The notes: generated from the letters alone by a model not told the origin. Shown: positions 25,115-33,348, counted from the stretch's first letter. The stretch is DNA of 64,000 nt from Faecalibacterium hattorii (GCF_003287455.1 NZ_PRLC01000009.1:60027-124026); one strand, 5' to 3'. Program-made: numbers and translations.

Positions 25115-25134
25115 ATGGGTACATTGGAAGCTGA

Positions 25135-25977
25135 TTATTCAGCAGAGATGTACTTGTCCACGATGGACTGCAGGGTGCCGTCTGCCTTCAGCTCTTCCAG
25201 AGCGCTGTTGATGGCGTCCTCCAGAGAAGAACCCTTTGCCAGACCGATGGCGTAATCTTCCTCGGCGTAGCTGGTCTCCAGAATGACCAGACCGGGATTT
25301 GCAGCGATGAACTCCTTGGCGGGGGCGTTGTCGATAACCACGGCGTCCACCTGACCATTGTTCAGAGCCTGCACAGCGGTCAGACCGTCGTCGTAAGCCA
25401 CGACGTTCTCATCGCCGAAGTCATCGGAGCAGTAGATGTAGCCGGTGGTGCCGCGCTGGGTGCCGATCTTCTTGCCCGCCAGATCGTCGGGAGAAGCGAT
25501 GTCAGAGCCTTCCGGCACGATGATGGACTGGATGCCGGTGGCATAGCTGTCGGAGAAGTCCATGACGGCCTTGCGCTCGTCGGTGACGGTGACGCCAGCC
25601 ATGACGATATCAGCCTTGCCCTGCTGGACGCTCAGCAGCGCTGCGTCGAAGTCCATGTCGTCAATCTGCAGCTCCAGACCCAGCTTGTCGGCAATGGCCT
25701 GAGCGGTCTCAATGTCGATGCCCTCGAAGTCACCGGCATCGGTGGTCATCTCGTACGGAGGGAAGGCGGCGTTGGTAGCCATGGTCAGCTTGCCAGCCTC
25801 AACGGTGGTCAGCTCAGCAGCGGCAGCGCTGGAAGAAGCAGCCTCAGAAGAAGCGGCAGCAGAGCTTGCAACGGAAGAAGCGGTGCTGGAGGAAGAACCA
25901 CCACATGCGGTCAGAGCCAGAGCGGCAGCGGTCAGACCAGCGGCAGCGAGAAAGCTGCGGCGAGTAATCTTTTTCAT
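25135..25977 (-). CDS. Amino-acid ABC transporter substrate-binding lipoprotein
   Basis: A 280-aa lipid-anchored receptor of the SBP_bac_3 family. The signal MKKITRRSFLAAAGLTAAAL ends in the lipobox LTAC with Cys25, preceded by a twin-arginine-like TRRSFL; a Ser/Ala-rich tether of about 35 residues follows. The ligand domain has KLTMATNAAFPPYEMTTD, FEGIDIETAQAIADKLG, DIVMAGVTVTDERK and the hinge ALNNGQVDAVVIDNAPA. ATG is chosen over a TTG 6 bp upstream; GAGGAG precedes. It is first in the operon, with a consensus promoter. The ligand is a polar amino acid of unknown identity. Confidence 0.94.
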   Translation of the reverse strand: MKKITRRSFLAAAGLTAAALALTACGGSSSSTASSVASSAAASSEAASSSAAAAELTTVEAGKLTMATNAAFPPYEMTTDAGDFEGIDIETAQAIADKLGLELQIDDMDFDAALLSVQQGKADIVMAGVTVTDERKAVMDFSDSYATGIQSIIVPEGSDIASPDDLAGKKIGTQRGTTGYIYCSDDFGDENVVAYDDGLTAVQALNNGQVDAVVIDNAPAKEFIAANPGLVILETSYAEEDYAIGLAKGSSLEDAINSALEELKADGTLQSIVDKYISAE

Positions 25978-26060
25978 ATTCAAACACTCCTCAATTGATT
26001 GTATAATCTTTCACGTCTGGGGCGGCGATGCGATTCATCGAAGCGCCGGAGAACGGCTTT

Positions 26061-26089
26061 AGTATAGATTGTACAAATAAAAAAGTCAA
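26061..26089 (-). promoter_or_regulatory. Sigma-A promoter of the amino-acid importer operon
   Basis: On the minus strand TTGACT and TATACT are 17 bp apart. The leader of about 75 nt contains a CCGGCG-centred hairpin but no recognised riboswitch. Confidence 0.75.
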
Positions 26090-26179
26090 GTGTTGTGCAA
26101 AAATTCGATAAAAATGAAACCTTTTTGAGAACACTTATGCAATCAGATGGGAGAAATGAATGTATATATGCAGAAAGCC

Positions 26180-26755
26180 TCACAAGTATCTTGCAATTTC
26201 CTCTTTGCTCCGCTTCGGAACGCAGTAGTCCCGGTTTTCGTCCAGATAATACTTCACGCCGGTCTCCTCGGTCATAGGAACGATGTGTGCTTCGTGGGAT
26301 GGGTAGCCGAAGGCCACCATGTACATCAGCTTCTGCGGCTCCTCGATGTGGAGCAGCTCGGTGAGGGCGGGCTTATCGATGGCCCCCATGATGCAGCTGC
26401 CCACGCCTTTATCCCAAGCGGCCAGCGTCAGGTTGGCCAGCGCGATACCGAGGTCAACCCCGTGGTCACCGGGCAGCGAGGTGTCATCCACCACGGCGGC
26501 ATACAGCGTCGGCTGTTCGTCGGCCTTCGGGGTGCCCTGCTCCGGCGGCAGATAGGCCGCCCATTTGACCAGCGGCTGCACGGTAGCCACGGCTTCGGGG
26601 GTATTCACGATGACCAGCCGCACCGGCTGGCGGTTGGCAGCGCTGGAGGAAATACGGACGGCTTCGATGAGGTCCTCCACCACATCCTGCGGCACAGCTT
26701 TCTGCCGGAACCGGCGGTAGGTGCGGCGGGTGGAAAGCTTTTCCATCACAGACAT
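26180..26755 (-). CDS. Nitroreductase family flavoprotein
   Basis: A 191-aa FMN-dependent oxidoreductase of the nitroreductase fold, expected to use NAD(P)H. The FMN-phosphate contact RRTYRRFRQKAV is near residue 10, SSSAANRQPVRLVIV near 35-50 contacts the flavin ring, and the late block DKGVGSCIMGAIDKPAL then YMVAFGYPSHEA contacts the second subunit's FMN. The long upstream extension of the frame has no domain; the ATG at MSVMEKLS follows GAAGGGAG. It is monocistronic and its physiological substrate is unknown. Confidence 0.9.
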   Translation of the reverse strand: MSVMEKLSTRRTYRRFRQKAVPQDVVEDLIEAVRISSSAANRQPVRLVIVNTPEAVATVQPLVKWAAYLPPEQGTPKADEQPTLYAAVVDDTSLPGDHGVDLGIALANLTLAAWDKGVGSCIMGAIDKPALTELLHIEEPQKLMYMVAFGYPSHEAHIVPMTEETGVKYYLDENRDYCVPKRSKEEIARYL

Positions 26756-26873
26756 CTTATCAATTTCTCCCTTCCGTGATTCGCCCAAATCGGCGCATCT
26801 TAATGAGAATAGTATAGCGCGTCCCGGCCCTGCACGCAAGCGGCAGGACGGCACTTCGGTTAAAAAGGAACCA

Positions 26874-26903
26874 TTGACAGCATTTTCCTTCAAATGGTAT
26901 AAT
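26874..26903 (+). promoter_or_regulatory. Consensus promoter for the secreted zinc-ribbon gene
   Basis: Perfect TTGACA and perfect TATAAT with an 18-bp spacer, followed by a leader of about 80 nt. Confidence 0.85.
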
Positions 26904-26990
26904 GAGGGTGCAGAAAAACACGCGGAAACGACGCTTTGAACGAAATTTAACCGTGTGGCCCTGCCCGTTCGCAGGGAGAAAGGAACTGCT

Positions 26991-27617
26991 ATGAGAACCC
27001 GTATTCTGAAAACGCTTGCGATGCTGGGGCTTTCAGCCTGTCTGCTGGTGGGCAGTGCTGTTTCCGGCTTCGCCGCAGACGCTGCAAACAAGGATACCTG
27101 CCCCAAGAGCAAGGATGGCAAGCACGAGTGGAAGATCACCGAGGAGTGGAAAGAGGACTGCGTCCCCACCGACTTCTCCCTTGACGGAGAGACCATCACC
27201 CTCTGCCCCCACTGCGGCAAGGAGGGCAAGACTGACCCGGTCGAGCGGCTGAGCGAGGTGAAGTTCGCTTTCTCGAATTACTCCAACATCAAGGTGTACA
27301 AGGGCAGCCTGAAAAACGGCAAAACGGTGATGACCGTTGCCTTTTACAACTCCACCTACATCCAGAACGCTGTCTGCGCCAAGTGCGGTAAGGTCGAGAA
27401 CCTGCGCACCACCGCCGCCCGCGTGATGGATTCGGACACCACCACGAACATCGAGCTGCCGGTGGATGCGGTCAAGGGCTACTCTCTGCTGCTGGTCAAC
27501 GCCGACGGCACCAAGACCCCCATCGACGTCTCCATCGACGAGGCCCGCAATAAGGCTTTCTTCCAGTTGAACACCAAGGGCGGTGCCAAGCTGATCGAGA
27601 TGGTGGCAAACGGCTGA
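26991..27617 (+). CDS. Secreted protein with two CxxC zinc-ribbon-like motifs
   Basis: A 208-aa exported protein that I do not recognise. A signal peptide MRTRILKTLAMLGLSACLLV with cleavage likely after SGFAA leads to a domain with CPKSKDGKHEWKI, then CPHCGKEGK near residue 70 and CAKCGKVENLR near 135. The two CxxCG knuckles could together bind one zinc. In between lies a beta-rich stretch, VKFAFSNYSNIKVYKGSLKN, and a C-terminal part VKGYSLLLVNADGTKTPIDV. No membrane anchor or cell-wall sorting signal is seen. It has a strong promoter and an AAAGGA ribosome site and ends in the hairpin that precedes the SpoIIR gene. Confidence 0.75.
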   Translation: MRTRILKTLAMLGLSACLLVGSAVSGFAADAANKDTCPKSKDGKHEWKITEEWKEDCVPTDFSLDGETITLCPHCGKEGKTDPVERLSEVKFAFSNYSNIKVYKGSLKNGKTVMTVAFYNSTYIQNAVCAKCGKVENLRTTAARVMDSDTTTNIELPVDAVKGYSLLLVNADGTKTPIDVSIDEARNKAFFQLNTKGGAKLIEMVANG

Positions 27618-27656
27618 ATTTTCCCTTTTCCTGCTATGATTGAATAGATCCCCCTC

Positions 27657-27705
27657 AACAGACCAATCCTCTGGATATCATTTCCAGCGGAAAGGTCTGT
27701 TTTTT
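27657..27705 (+). terminator. Terminator-like hairpin overlapping the SpoIIR ribosome site
   Basis: AACAGACC (27657-27664) pairs with GGTCTGTT (27694-27701), with an inner CTGG/CCAG, and is followed by a six-base T-run that ends at the ATG of the next gene. The AAAGGT ribosome site is in the 3' arm. Confidence 0.7.
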
Positions 27706-28347
27706 ATGGAATCTGCAATGTTCTCCCGCCGCAGGATGCTTCTTGGCTGCATCACGCTCGGCGCGGCGCTGGCGCTCTGCGTCGGCATCCAAGCGCTCTT
27801 TGGCTGGGGACGCGCCCAGCTGGACACCGGGGCCGCGCTCTCTGCCGACACGCTGCGGCTGCACATCCGTGCCGCCAGCGATACCATCGCCGACCAGACG
27901 GACAAGCTGGCCGTGCGGGACGCTCTGCTGGCCTATCTGGACGCCCACTGCACCGCCTCCACCCAGCCCGAAGCCCGCGCGTGGGCTGCCGCACACCTGC
28001 CCGACTTGCAGCTTGCCGCCGCCGGGGCGCTGGCGCGGCGGGGCAGTTTTGCACCGGTGCGGGTGCAGTTGGTGGAAATGTACTTCGATACCACCCGGTA
28101 TCCCACCGGCGTTCTGCCCGCCGGGCGGTATCAGGCTGTGCGGATCGACCTTGGCGCGGCACCCTACGGCCGGAACTGGTGGTGCGTGCTCTACCCCAGC
28201 CTGTGTCGCTCCGCCTGCGGCGGCTACGCCGCCCCCGCCGAAAACGACCTCGTCTGCGGGCAGTACGTCCTGCGGTTCAAGTGCGTGGAAACATGGCAGA
28301 GATGGACCGCCAGCCGCCGGGACAAGATTCTCATCGGCAGCCGTTAA
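27706..28347 (+). CDS. spoIIR: Stage II sporulation protein R-like protein
   Basis: A 213-aa membrane-anchored exported protein. After an N-terminal helix (RMLLGCITLGAALALCVGIQ) comes TLRLHIRAASDTIADQTDKL and AVRDALLAYLDAHC, which match the SpoIIR pattern LRLHIxANSDxxxDQxLKLxVRDAVL. The C-terminal part has YFDTTRYPTGVLPAGRYQAV and NWWCVLYPSLC, also typical. In spore-formers SpoIIR signals across the septum to SpoIIGA to activate SigE. Neighbours here are not sporulation genes. The ATG follows AAAGG within the hairpin described above. Presence in a lineage thought not to sporulate is notable. Confidence 0.85.
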   Translation: MESAMFSRRRMLLGCITLGAALALCVGIQALFGWGRAQLDTGAALSADTLRLHIRAASDTIADQTDKLAVRDALLAYLDAHCTASTQPEARAWAAAHLPDLQLAAAGALARRGSFAPVRVQLVEMYFDTTRYPTGVLPAGRYQAVRIDLGAAPYGRNWWCVLYPSLCRSACGGYAAPAENDLVCGQYVLRFKCVETWQRWTASRRDKILIGSR

Positions 28348-28401
28348 GTCACGTCCCTTCCCTGCGCTGCATAAGCTGATTGTGGAAGGAGTGTGACCAC
28401 A

Positions 28402-28872
28402 ATGGCGATCCCTGCGTATTATTCCCTGATCCAGAACGGCTCCACCGGACCGGATGTCGCGCTGGTGCAGACATGGCTCAACGGTGTGCGGGACAGCTGC
28501 ACATGGTACCCTGAGCTGGCCGTGGACGGCCGCTTCGGCACCAAGAGCGAGAACGCCGTGAAGGAGTTCCAGCTCAAGAACAGCATGAACATGGACGGAA
28601 AAGTGGGCGCAAACACATGGAACGTGCTCTACACCAAGTACACGGCCAAGCACGGCCTGAATGTCCCCTACCCCGGCGTCGTGCTGCGGAGCGGCACCGC
28701 GGGCGGCACCGTCCGGCTGGTGCAGCAGAAGCTGAACTCGCTGGGTGAGAAGCTGACCACCGACGGCAAATACGGCGCTTCTACCGTTGCCGCTGTCCAG
28801 CGCTACCAGCGCCGCAACGGCCTGACCGCTGACGGCTCCGTCGGCAAGGCAACGTGGGAAAAGATGTTCTAA
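28402..28872 (+). CDS. Peptidoglycan-binding domain protein with two PG_binding_1 repeats
   Basis: A 156-aa protein made of two PG_binding_1 modules. The first contains IQNGSTGPDVALVQTWLNGV and LAVDGRFGTKSENAVKEFQL. The second contains LRSGTAGGTVRLVQQKLNSL and LTTDGKYGASTVAAVQRYQR, ending DGSVGKATWEKMF. Each has the D-G-x-x-G-xxT core. No signal peptide is visible from either start, so how it reaches the wall is unclear. AAGGAG lies 9 nt before this ATG; an in-frame GTG 9 bp upstream is less likely. It could be the detached binding region of a wall hydrolase, and it lies just after the SpoIIR gene. Confidence 0.88.
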   Translation: MAIPAYYSLIQNGSTGPDVALVQTWLNGVRDSCTWYPELAVDGRFGTKSENAVKEFQLKNSMNMDGKVGANTWNVLYTKYTAKHGLNVPYPGVVLRSGTAGGTVRLVQQKLNSLGEKLTTDGKYGASTVAAVQRYQRRNGLTADGSVGKATWEKMF

Positions 28873-28880
28873 ATTTTCAC

Positions 28881-28922
28881 AAAACGGCATCTGCAAGTCA
28901 CCCCCTTGCAGATGCCGTTTTT
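28881..28922 (+). terminator. Terminator after the peptidoglycan-binding gene
   Basis: AAAACGGCATCTGCAAG pairs perfectly with CTTGCAGATGCCGTTTT. It is followed within a few bases by TTATAATAAGG, so it abuts the likely sbcD promoter. Confidence 0.9.
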
Positions 28923-28962
28923 GTGTTATAATAAGGGTATCTCAACCGAAAGGCGGTGCACC

Positions 28963-30102
28963 ATGCGCTTACTTCATCTCTCCGACCTCCACCTCGGCAA
29001 GCGGGTGTGCGAGTTCTCGATGCTGGACGACCAGCGGTACATTTTAGAGCAGATCCTCTCCCTCCTCGACTCCAGCCCCGTGGACGCTGTGCTGCTGGCG
29101 GGCGACTTGTACGACAAGCCCGTTCCCCCTGCCGAGGCCGTCCGGCTGCTGGACTGGTTCCTCACCGCGCTTTCGGCCCGGCGGCTGCCGGTGTTCGCCA
29201 TCAGCGGCAACCACGATTCCGCCGAGCGGATCGCGTTCGGCTCGCACCTGCTGGCCGGGAGCCGGGTCTACGTCAGCCCGGTGTTCGATGGAGTCCCCGC
29301 GCCCATCACCCTGACCGACGACTTCGGCCCCGTGGACATCTATCTGCTTCCCTTCCTGAAGCCCGCCATGGTGCGCCACGTGTACCCGGACGAGCCCATC
29401 GAAACGTACAGCGACGCGCTGGGCTGTGTGCTGCGCCGCTGCGCCCCCGACCCCGCCCGCCGCAGCGTCTTGGTGGCCCATCAGTTCGTAGCCGGGGCCG
29501 CCGCCTGTGAGAGCGAGGAACCCTCGGTGGGCGGGCTGGACTGTGTGGACGCTGCCCTCTTCGACGCCTTCGACTATGTGGCACTGGGCCACCTGCACAG
29601 CCCGCAGAAGGTGGGGCGGGACACGGTGCGCTACTGCGGCACTCCGCTCAAGTACTCGTTTTCCGAAGCCCGCCAGCACAAGAGCGCGACCCTTGTAGAG
29701 CTGGGGGCGAAGGGCGATGTCCGCATCACCACCCTGCCCCTGACGCCCCGGCACGACCTGCGGGAAGTGCGCGGCAGCTACATGGAACTGACGGACCGCC
29801 GCCGCTACGCAGACACCGCCGTGGACGACTACCTCCACATCACCCTGACCGACCAGCAGGACGTGCCCGACGCGCTGGCGCGGCTGCGGGTCATCTACCC
29901 GAACCTCATGCGGCTGGACTACGACAACCTCCGCACCCGGACCCAGAACGACCTCGACGCCCCGGCCCGGACCGAGCAGAAAACGCCGCTGGAACATTTC
30001 GCGGCCTTCTACGAATTGCAGAACAACCAACCCATGACGAGCCAGCAGACCGCCTTCTGCCAGCAGCTCATCGAAACGCTCTGGAAGGAGGAGGATGTAT
30101 GA
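28963..30102 (+). CDS. sbcD: Exonuclease subunit SbcD (Mre11-like)
   Basis: A 379-aa calcineurin-like nuclease, the Mre11 counterpart that with SbcC cuts DNA hairpins and protein-blocked ends. Metal-binding phosphoesterase motifs appear in order: LSDLHLGKRV, LLAGDLYDKP, ISGNHDSAERI, LVAHQFVAG and LGHLHSPQKVG. The C-terminal capping domain follows. The ATG at MRLLHLSD has AAAGGCGG upstream, and an in-frame ATG 57 bp upstream lies inside the terminator. It overlaps sbcC by four bases as ATGA. Given how palindrome-rich this genome is, a hairpin nuclease is a fitting neighbour, though that is only remarked. Confidence 0.95.
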   Translation: MRLLHLSDLHLGKRVCEFSMLDDQRYILEQILSLLDSSPVDAVLLAGDLYDKPVPPAEAVRLLDWFLTALSARRLPVFAISGNHDSAERIAFGSHLLAGSRVYVSPVFDGVPAPITLTDDFGPVDIYLLPFLKPAMVRHVYPDEPIETYSDALGCVLRRCAPDPARRSVLVAHQFVAGAAACESEEPSVGGLDCVDAALFDAFDYVALGHLHSPQKVGRDTVRYCGTPLKYSFSEARQHKSATLVELGAKGDVRITTLPLTPRHDLREVRGSYMELTDRRRYADTAVDDYLHITLTDQQDVPDALARLRVIYPNLMRLDYDNLRTRTQNDLDAPARTEQKTPLEHFAAFYELQNNQPMTSQQTAFCQQLIETLWKEEDV

Positions 30103-32555
30103 GACCGCTCAAGCTGACCCTTTCGGCCTTCGGCCCTTATGCCAGCGCCACCACCTTGGAGCTGGAACGTCTCGGCAAAGGCGGGCTCTACCTCGTCGCC
30201 GGCGACACCGGCGCAGGCAAGACCACCCTCTTCGACGCCATCACCTATGCTTTGTACGACCGCTCCAGCGGCGGCGTGCGGGACGGCGGGATGCTCCGCA
30301 GCAAATACGCCGACCCCGGCACCCCCACTTTCGTGGAGCTGGAATTCGAGGTGCGCGGGGCACGGTATACCGTCCGGCGCAACCCGGAATATCTCCGCCC
30401 CAAGGCGCGGGGTGAGGGCCTCACCACCGAAAAAGCCGACGCCACCCTCACCTTTGCCGACGGCCGCCCGCCCGTGACCAAGGCGAAAGAGGTCACCGCC
30501 GCCGTCACTGAGCTCATCGGGCTGGACTACAACCAGTTTTCCCAGATCGCCATGATCGCGCAGGGGCAGTTCACCCGGCTGCTGAACGCTACCACCGAAG
30601 AACGGAGCCGGATCTTCCGCAAGCTGTTCCGCACCCAGCGCTATCAGAAATTGCAGGACGCCCTCCAAGAGGAAAACGCCAAGCTCACCGCCCAGCGCAC
30701 GGCCCAGAACGTCCAGTTGGACGCGGTGCTGTCCGGCATCCGATACCCGGCCGACGACCCTGACGCCGACGCGCTGGGGGCGCTTTCGGCCCAGACAGCC
30801 CCGGAGGAAGTGACCGACCGACTGGACGCCCTGCTCACCCGGCAGGAAGCGGCCCTGTCCGCCGCCGCTGCCGCCCACACGGACGCGCAGACCCAGTTGG
30901 ACGCTTTACAGCAGACCCTCGGCAAGGCGGAACAGGCGGAAGCCCTCCGCCGCCAGCTCGAAACCAAGCAAGGGGCCGCCCAAAGCGAAGCCGACCTTGA
31001 ACAGGCCAAGGCCCGCCGGGCGCGGGCCCAGCTCAACACGCTGGACGAGGAGCTGGCCCGGACGGAGACGGAGCTGGCCGCCCTCGGCGACCCGGAGACG
31101 CAGAACGCCCTCCTCACCGCCCAAAAGCAGCAGCTGGCCCAGCGGGAGGCGGCGCTCGCCGCTCTCTCCAACAGCCTGACCGAGGACCAGCGCCGCACCC
31201 ACGCCGCCAAACAGGCGCAGGAGCGCTACCGCACTGCCGCCGAGGCGCAGGATGCCGCCCACGCCCAGCGGGACACGCTGGAGCGCGGCTTTCTGGACGC
31301 ACAGGCCGGGCTGCTGGCCCAGACTCTGACCGAGGGCACGCCCTGCCCCGTCTGTGGCAGCACCCACCACCCGGCTAAGGCCTCGCTTCCCCGCACCGCC
31401 CCCACCCAAGCGCAGGTGACCGCCGCCAAAAAAGCTTCGGAAACTGCTGACCGCGCCGCACAGGAAGCCGCCGCTGCCGCGCGGGAGGCTCTTGCCACCC
31501 AGCGGGAGGGCAAGGCCACCCTCCGCCGGGATGCCGAGCAGCTTCTGCCGGAGCGGTTCACCTCCCCCGACGGGCCGGTGCCCCTGACGGTCGTCCTGCT
31601 GAAAACAGCCCTTGCCGAGGAGACCGCCGCCCTGCAGGCGGCCCAGCGCGAGAACCGGGAGTCCCTGCGGAAAGCGGGTGCCGACTGCACCCGCCGCACC
31701 CAGTTGGAAGCGGCACGCAAAACGAAAGCCGCTCAGCGCACCGCGCTGGAAGCCGCCGCCGCTGCCGCCGAACAAGCCGCTGCCGCCCGCACCGCTACGG
31801 CGGCGGCGCTGGCTCAGCAGCTCACCGACGCCAAGCAGAGCGTTCCCGGTGACCTCGACGCCCTGCGGGCCCGGCAGACGGAGCTGCAAGCCGCCCGCGG
31901 ACAGGCCGCCGCGCTGGAAAAGGCCCTGACGGCCCAGCTCGTGCCCAACCGAAGCGCCGCCGCCGACTACCGCCGCCTTGCCGATGCCCGCCAGACCCTC
32001 GAAGCCCGGTGGCAGTGGGTCAACGCGCTGGCTGCTACGGCGGGCGGCACCCTGAGCAGCAAGCAGAAGATCCGCCTCGAAGCTTACATCCAGATGCACT
32101 ACCTTGACCGCATCCTCGTCCACGCCAACACCCGGCTGATGCAGATGACCGCCGGGCAGTACGAGCTGGAACGGGTGGGGGCAGAGAACCAGCGCAGCCA
32201 ATCCGGCCTTGACCTCGGCGTCATCGACCACTACAACGGCACCCGCCGCAGCGTCAAGACCCTTTCCGGCGGCGAGAGCTTCAAAGCATCACTGGCGCTG
32301 GCGCTGGGCCTCTCGGACGAAGTACAGCGCACCGCGGGCGGCATCCGGCTGGATACCCTTTTCCTCGACGAAGGCTTCGGCTCGCTGGACGACGAGAGCT
32401 TGGAACAGGCCATCCGCGTCCTCTCCTCCCTCACCGAGGGCGACCGCCTTGTGGGCATCATCTCCCACGTCGCCGCCCTCAAGGACCGCATTGACCGACA
32501 GGTGCTGGTCAAAAAGGCCCGCAGCGGAGGGAGTACGGTGGAGTTGGTCGTGTGA
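30099..32555 (+). CDS. sbcC: Exonuclease subunit SbcC (Rad50-like ATPase)
   Basis: An 818-aa SMC-like ATPase, Rad50 counterpart. Walker A GDTGAGKTTLFDAI is near residue 30 and QFSQIAMIAQGQFTRLLNA near 150. Long Ala/Gln/Glu-rich coiled coils flank the zinc hook CPVCGSTHHP near residue 420. The C-terminal half-domain has the signature TLSGGESFKASLALALGL and Walker B LDTLFLDEGFGSLDD. The length is shorter than E. coli SbcC (1048 aa) because the coils are short. Translationally coupled to sbcD. The gene is very GC-rich, which creates long antisense open frames that are not genes. Confidence 0.95.
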   Translation: MRPLKLTLSAFGPYASATTLELERLGKGGLYLVAGDTGAGKTTLFDAITYALYDRSSGGVRDGGMLRSKYADPGTPTFVELEFEVRGARYTVRRNPEYLRPKARGEGLTTEKADATLTFADGRPPVTKAKEVTAAVTELIGLDYNQFSQIAMIAQGQFTRLLNATTEERSRIFRKLFRTQRYQKLQDALQEENAKLTAQRTAQNVQLDAVLSGIRYPADDPDADALGALSAQTAPEEVTDRLDALLTRQEAALSAAAAAHTDAQTQLDALQQTLGKAEQAEALRRQLETKQGAAQSEADLEQAKARRARAQLNTLDEELARTETELAALGDPETQNALLTAQKQQLAQREAALAALSNSLTEDQRRTHAAKQAQERYRTAAEAQDAAHAQRDTLERGFLDAQAGLLAQTLTEGTPCPVCGSTHHPAKASLPRTAPTQAQVTAAKKASETADRAAQEAAAAAREALATQREGKATLRRDAEQLLPERFTSPDGPVPLTVVLLKTALAEETAALQAAQRENRESLRKAGADCTRRTQLEAARKTKAAQRTALEAAAAAAEQAAAARTATAAALAQQLTDAKQSVPGDLDALRARQTELQAARGQAAALEKALTAQLVPNRSAAADYRRLADARQTLEARWQWVNALAATAGGTLSSKQKIRLEAYIQMHYLDRILVHANTRLMQMTAGQYELERVGAENQRSQSGLDLGVIDHYNGTRRSVKTLSGGESFKASLALALGLSDEVQRTAGGIRLDTLFLDEGFGSLDDESLEQAIRVLSSLTEGDRLVGIISHVAALKDRIDRQVLVKKARSGGSTVELVV

Positions 32556-32599
32556 TCTTTTCATCCTAAGTCCAATCTAAACTGACGTGCTGCTGCCCC

Positions 32600-32880
32600 G
32601 CTGGCGGGCTTGCCCTCTCTGCCTTACGGTACGCTGTGCTAAACAAAGGCATAGCGTTCCCTCTGCCGGGCTTGCCCTCTCAGGCGCTTCGCGCCAGCTC
32701 TCCCAAAGGGAGAGCCCTTGGCAGTCCGCCAAGTTTTCCATTTTATACTTTACGCCCTGCTGCCGCAAAAAGAGCCGTCAGGCGTTGTGCTCAGACTTCA
32801 CGCCTTTGCCAAGGCCTCTCACTTTGGGAGAGGTGGCATCGCGCAAGCGATGACGGAGAGGGCAAGCCCGGCAGAGGCGG
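32600..32880. repeat. Dispersed palindromic repeat, long divided copy
   Basis: Two facing modules are separated by about 100 bp. The left one has GGCTTGCCCTCTCAGGCG, CTTCGCGCCAGCTCTCCC and AAAGGGAGAGCCCTTGGC. The right one has GCCAAGGCCTCTC, CTTTGGGAGAGG, TGGCATCGCGCAAGCGATGA and GAGAGGGCAAGCCCGGCAGA. The two halves are roughly complementary and could fold together. It fills the gap after sbcC; no gene is credible in it. Confidence 0.75.
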
Positions 32881-32979
32881 CGCAGAGCCTCGGTTTAGAT
32901 CGTGCTTCCGATGGGGCTGCGCTTCCGCAACGCAGTGCCTTCGTTTCGCAACTGCTTACATTTTTCTCCCATACATATT

Positions 32980-33019
32980 CCTCCACGTTTCTGCAAATCT
33001 TAAACGTGGAGGTGTTTTT
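32980..33019 (+). promoter_or_regulatory. Hairpin sequestering the ribosome site of the 75-aa ORF
   Basis: CCTCCACGTTT (32980-32990) and AAACGTGGAGG (33002-33012) form a perfect 11-bp stem with an 11-nt loop. It is followed by TG and five T residues, then the ATG. The GGAGG at the end of the 3' arm is the ribosome site. Confidence 0.75.
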
Positions 33020-33247
33020 ATGGAACCGAAAAAGCGCAGCATCCCCATGACGGACGGGACGCCGGTGGCGTGCCGCCAGAAGAACGCCCAAGAGTTTCTG
33101 GCGGGGAATGTACCGGGCGTGATGGCCCAGTACGGGCTGGGACTGTTCGGCCCGGCGCAGCAGCAGCACAGCCGCCACCCCGCCCCCGACGACCCCGAAG
33201 GCGTCCGCGAGCTGGTGGACTGGCGGCAGGAAGCCCCCTATGGCTAA
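33020..33247 (+). CDS. Hypothetical 75-aa protein
   Basis: A small basic protein I do not recognise: MEPKKRSIPMTDGTPVACRQ, then KNAQEFLAGNVPGVMAQYGL and a proline/histidine-rich tail. It has no membrane segment. The GGAGG ribosome site, 7 nt from the ATG, lies in the 3' arm of an 11-bp hairpin. That argues that the start is real and the gene is regulated or partly terminated. It lies between a dispersed repeat and the YdbC gene promoter. Coding status is moderately supported by codon use and the ribosome site only. Confidence 0.5.
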   Translation: MEPKKRSIPMTDGTPVACRQKNAQEFLAGNVPGVMAQYGLGLFGPAQQQHSRHPAPDDPEGVRELVDWRQEAPYG

Positions 33248-33285
33248 ACATTGGCTAAAATTTTCAAAGAATTTTCAATTTCCGG

Positions 33286-33314
33286 TTGAAATCTTCGCCG
33301 TGTTCTTTTATTAT
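33286..33314 (+). promoter_or_regulatory. Sigma-A promoter of the YdbC/HD unit
   Basis: TTGAAA and TATTAT are 17 bp apart, 34 bp before the ydbC-like start codon. Confidence 0.65.
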
Positions 33315-33348
33315 GGTAGCAAACAAAGCAAAGGCAGGTAAAGGAACT

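Noticed and set aside
30906..32231. 441-codon frame antisense to sbcC
   Set aside because: Generated by the Ala/Gln-rich coiled coil of SbcC; Gly/Leu/Gln-rich and without features.
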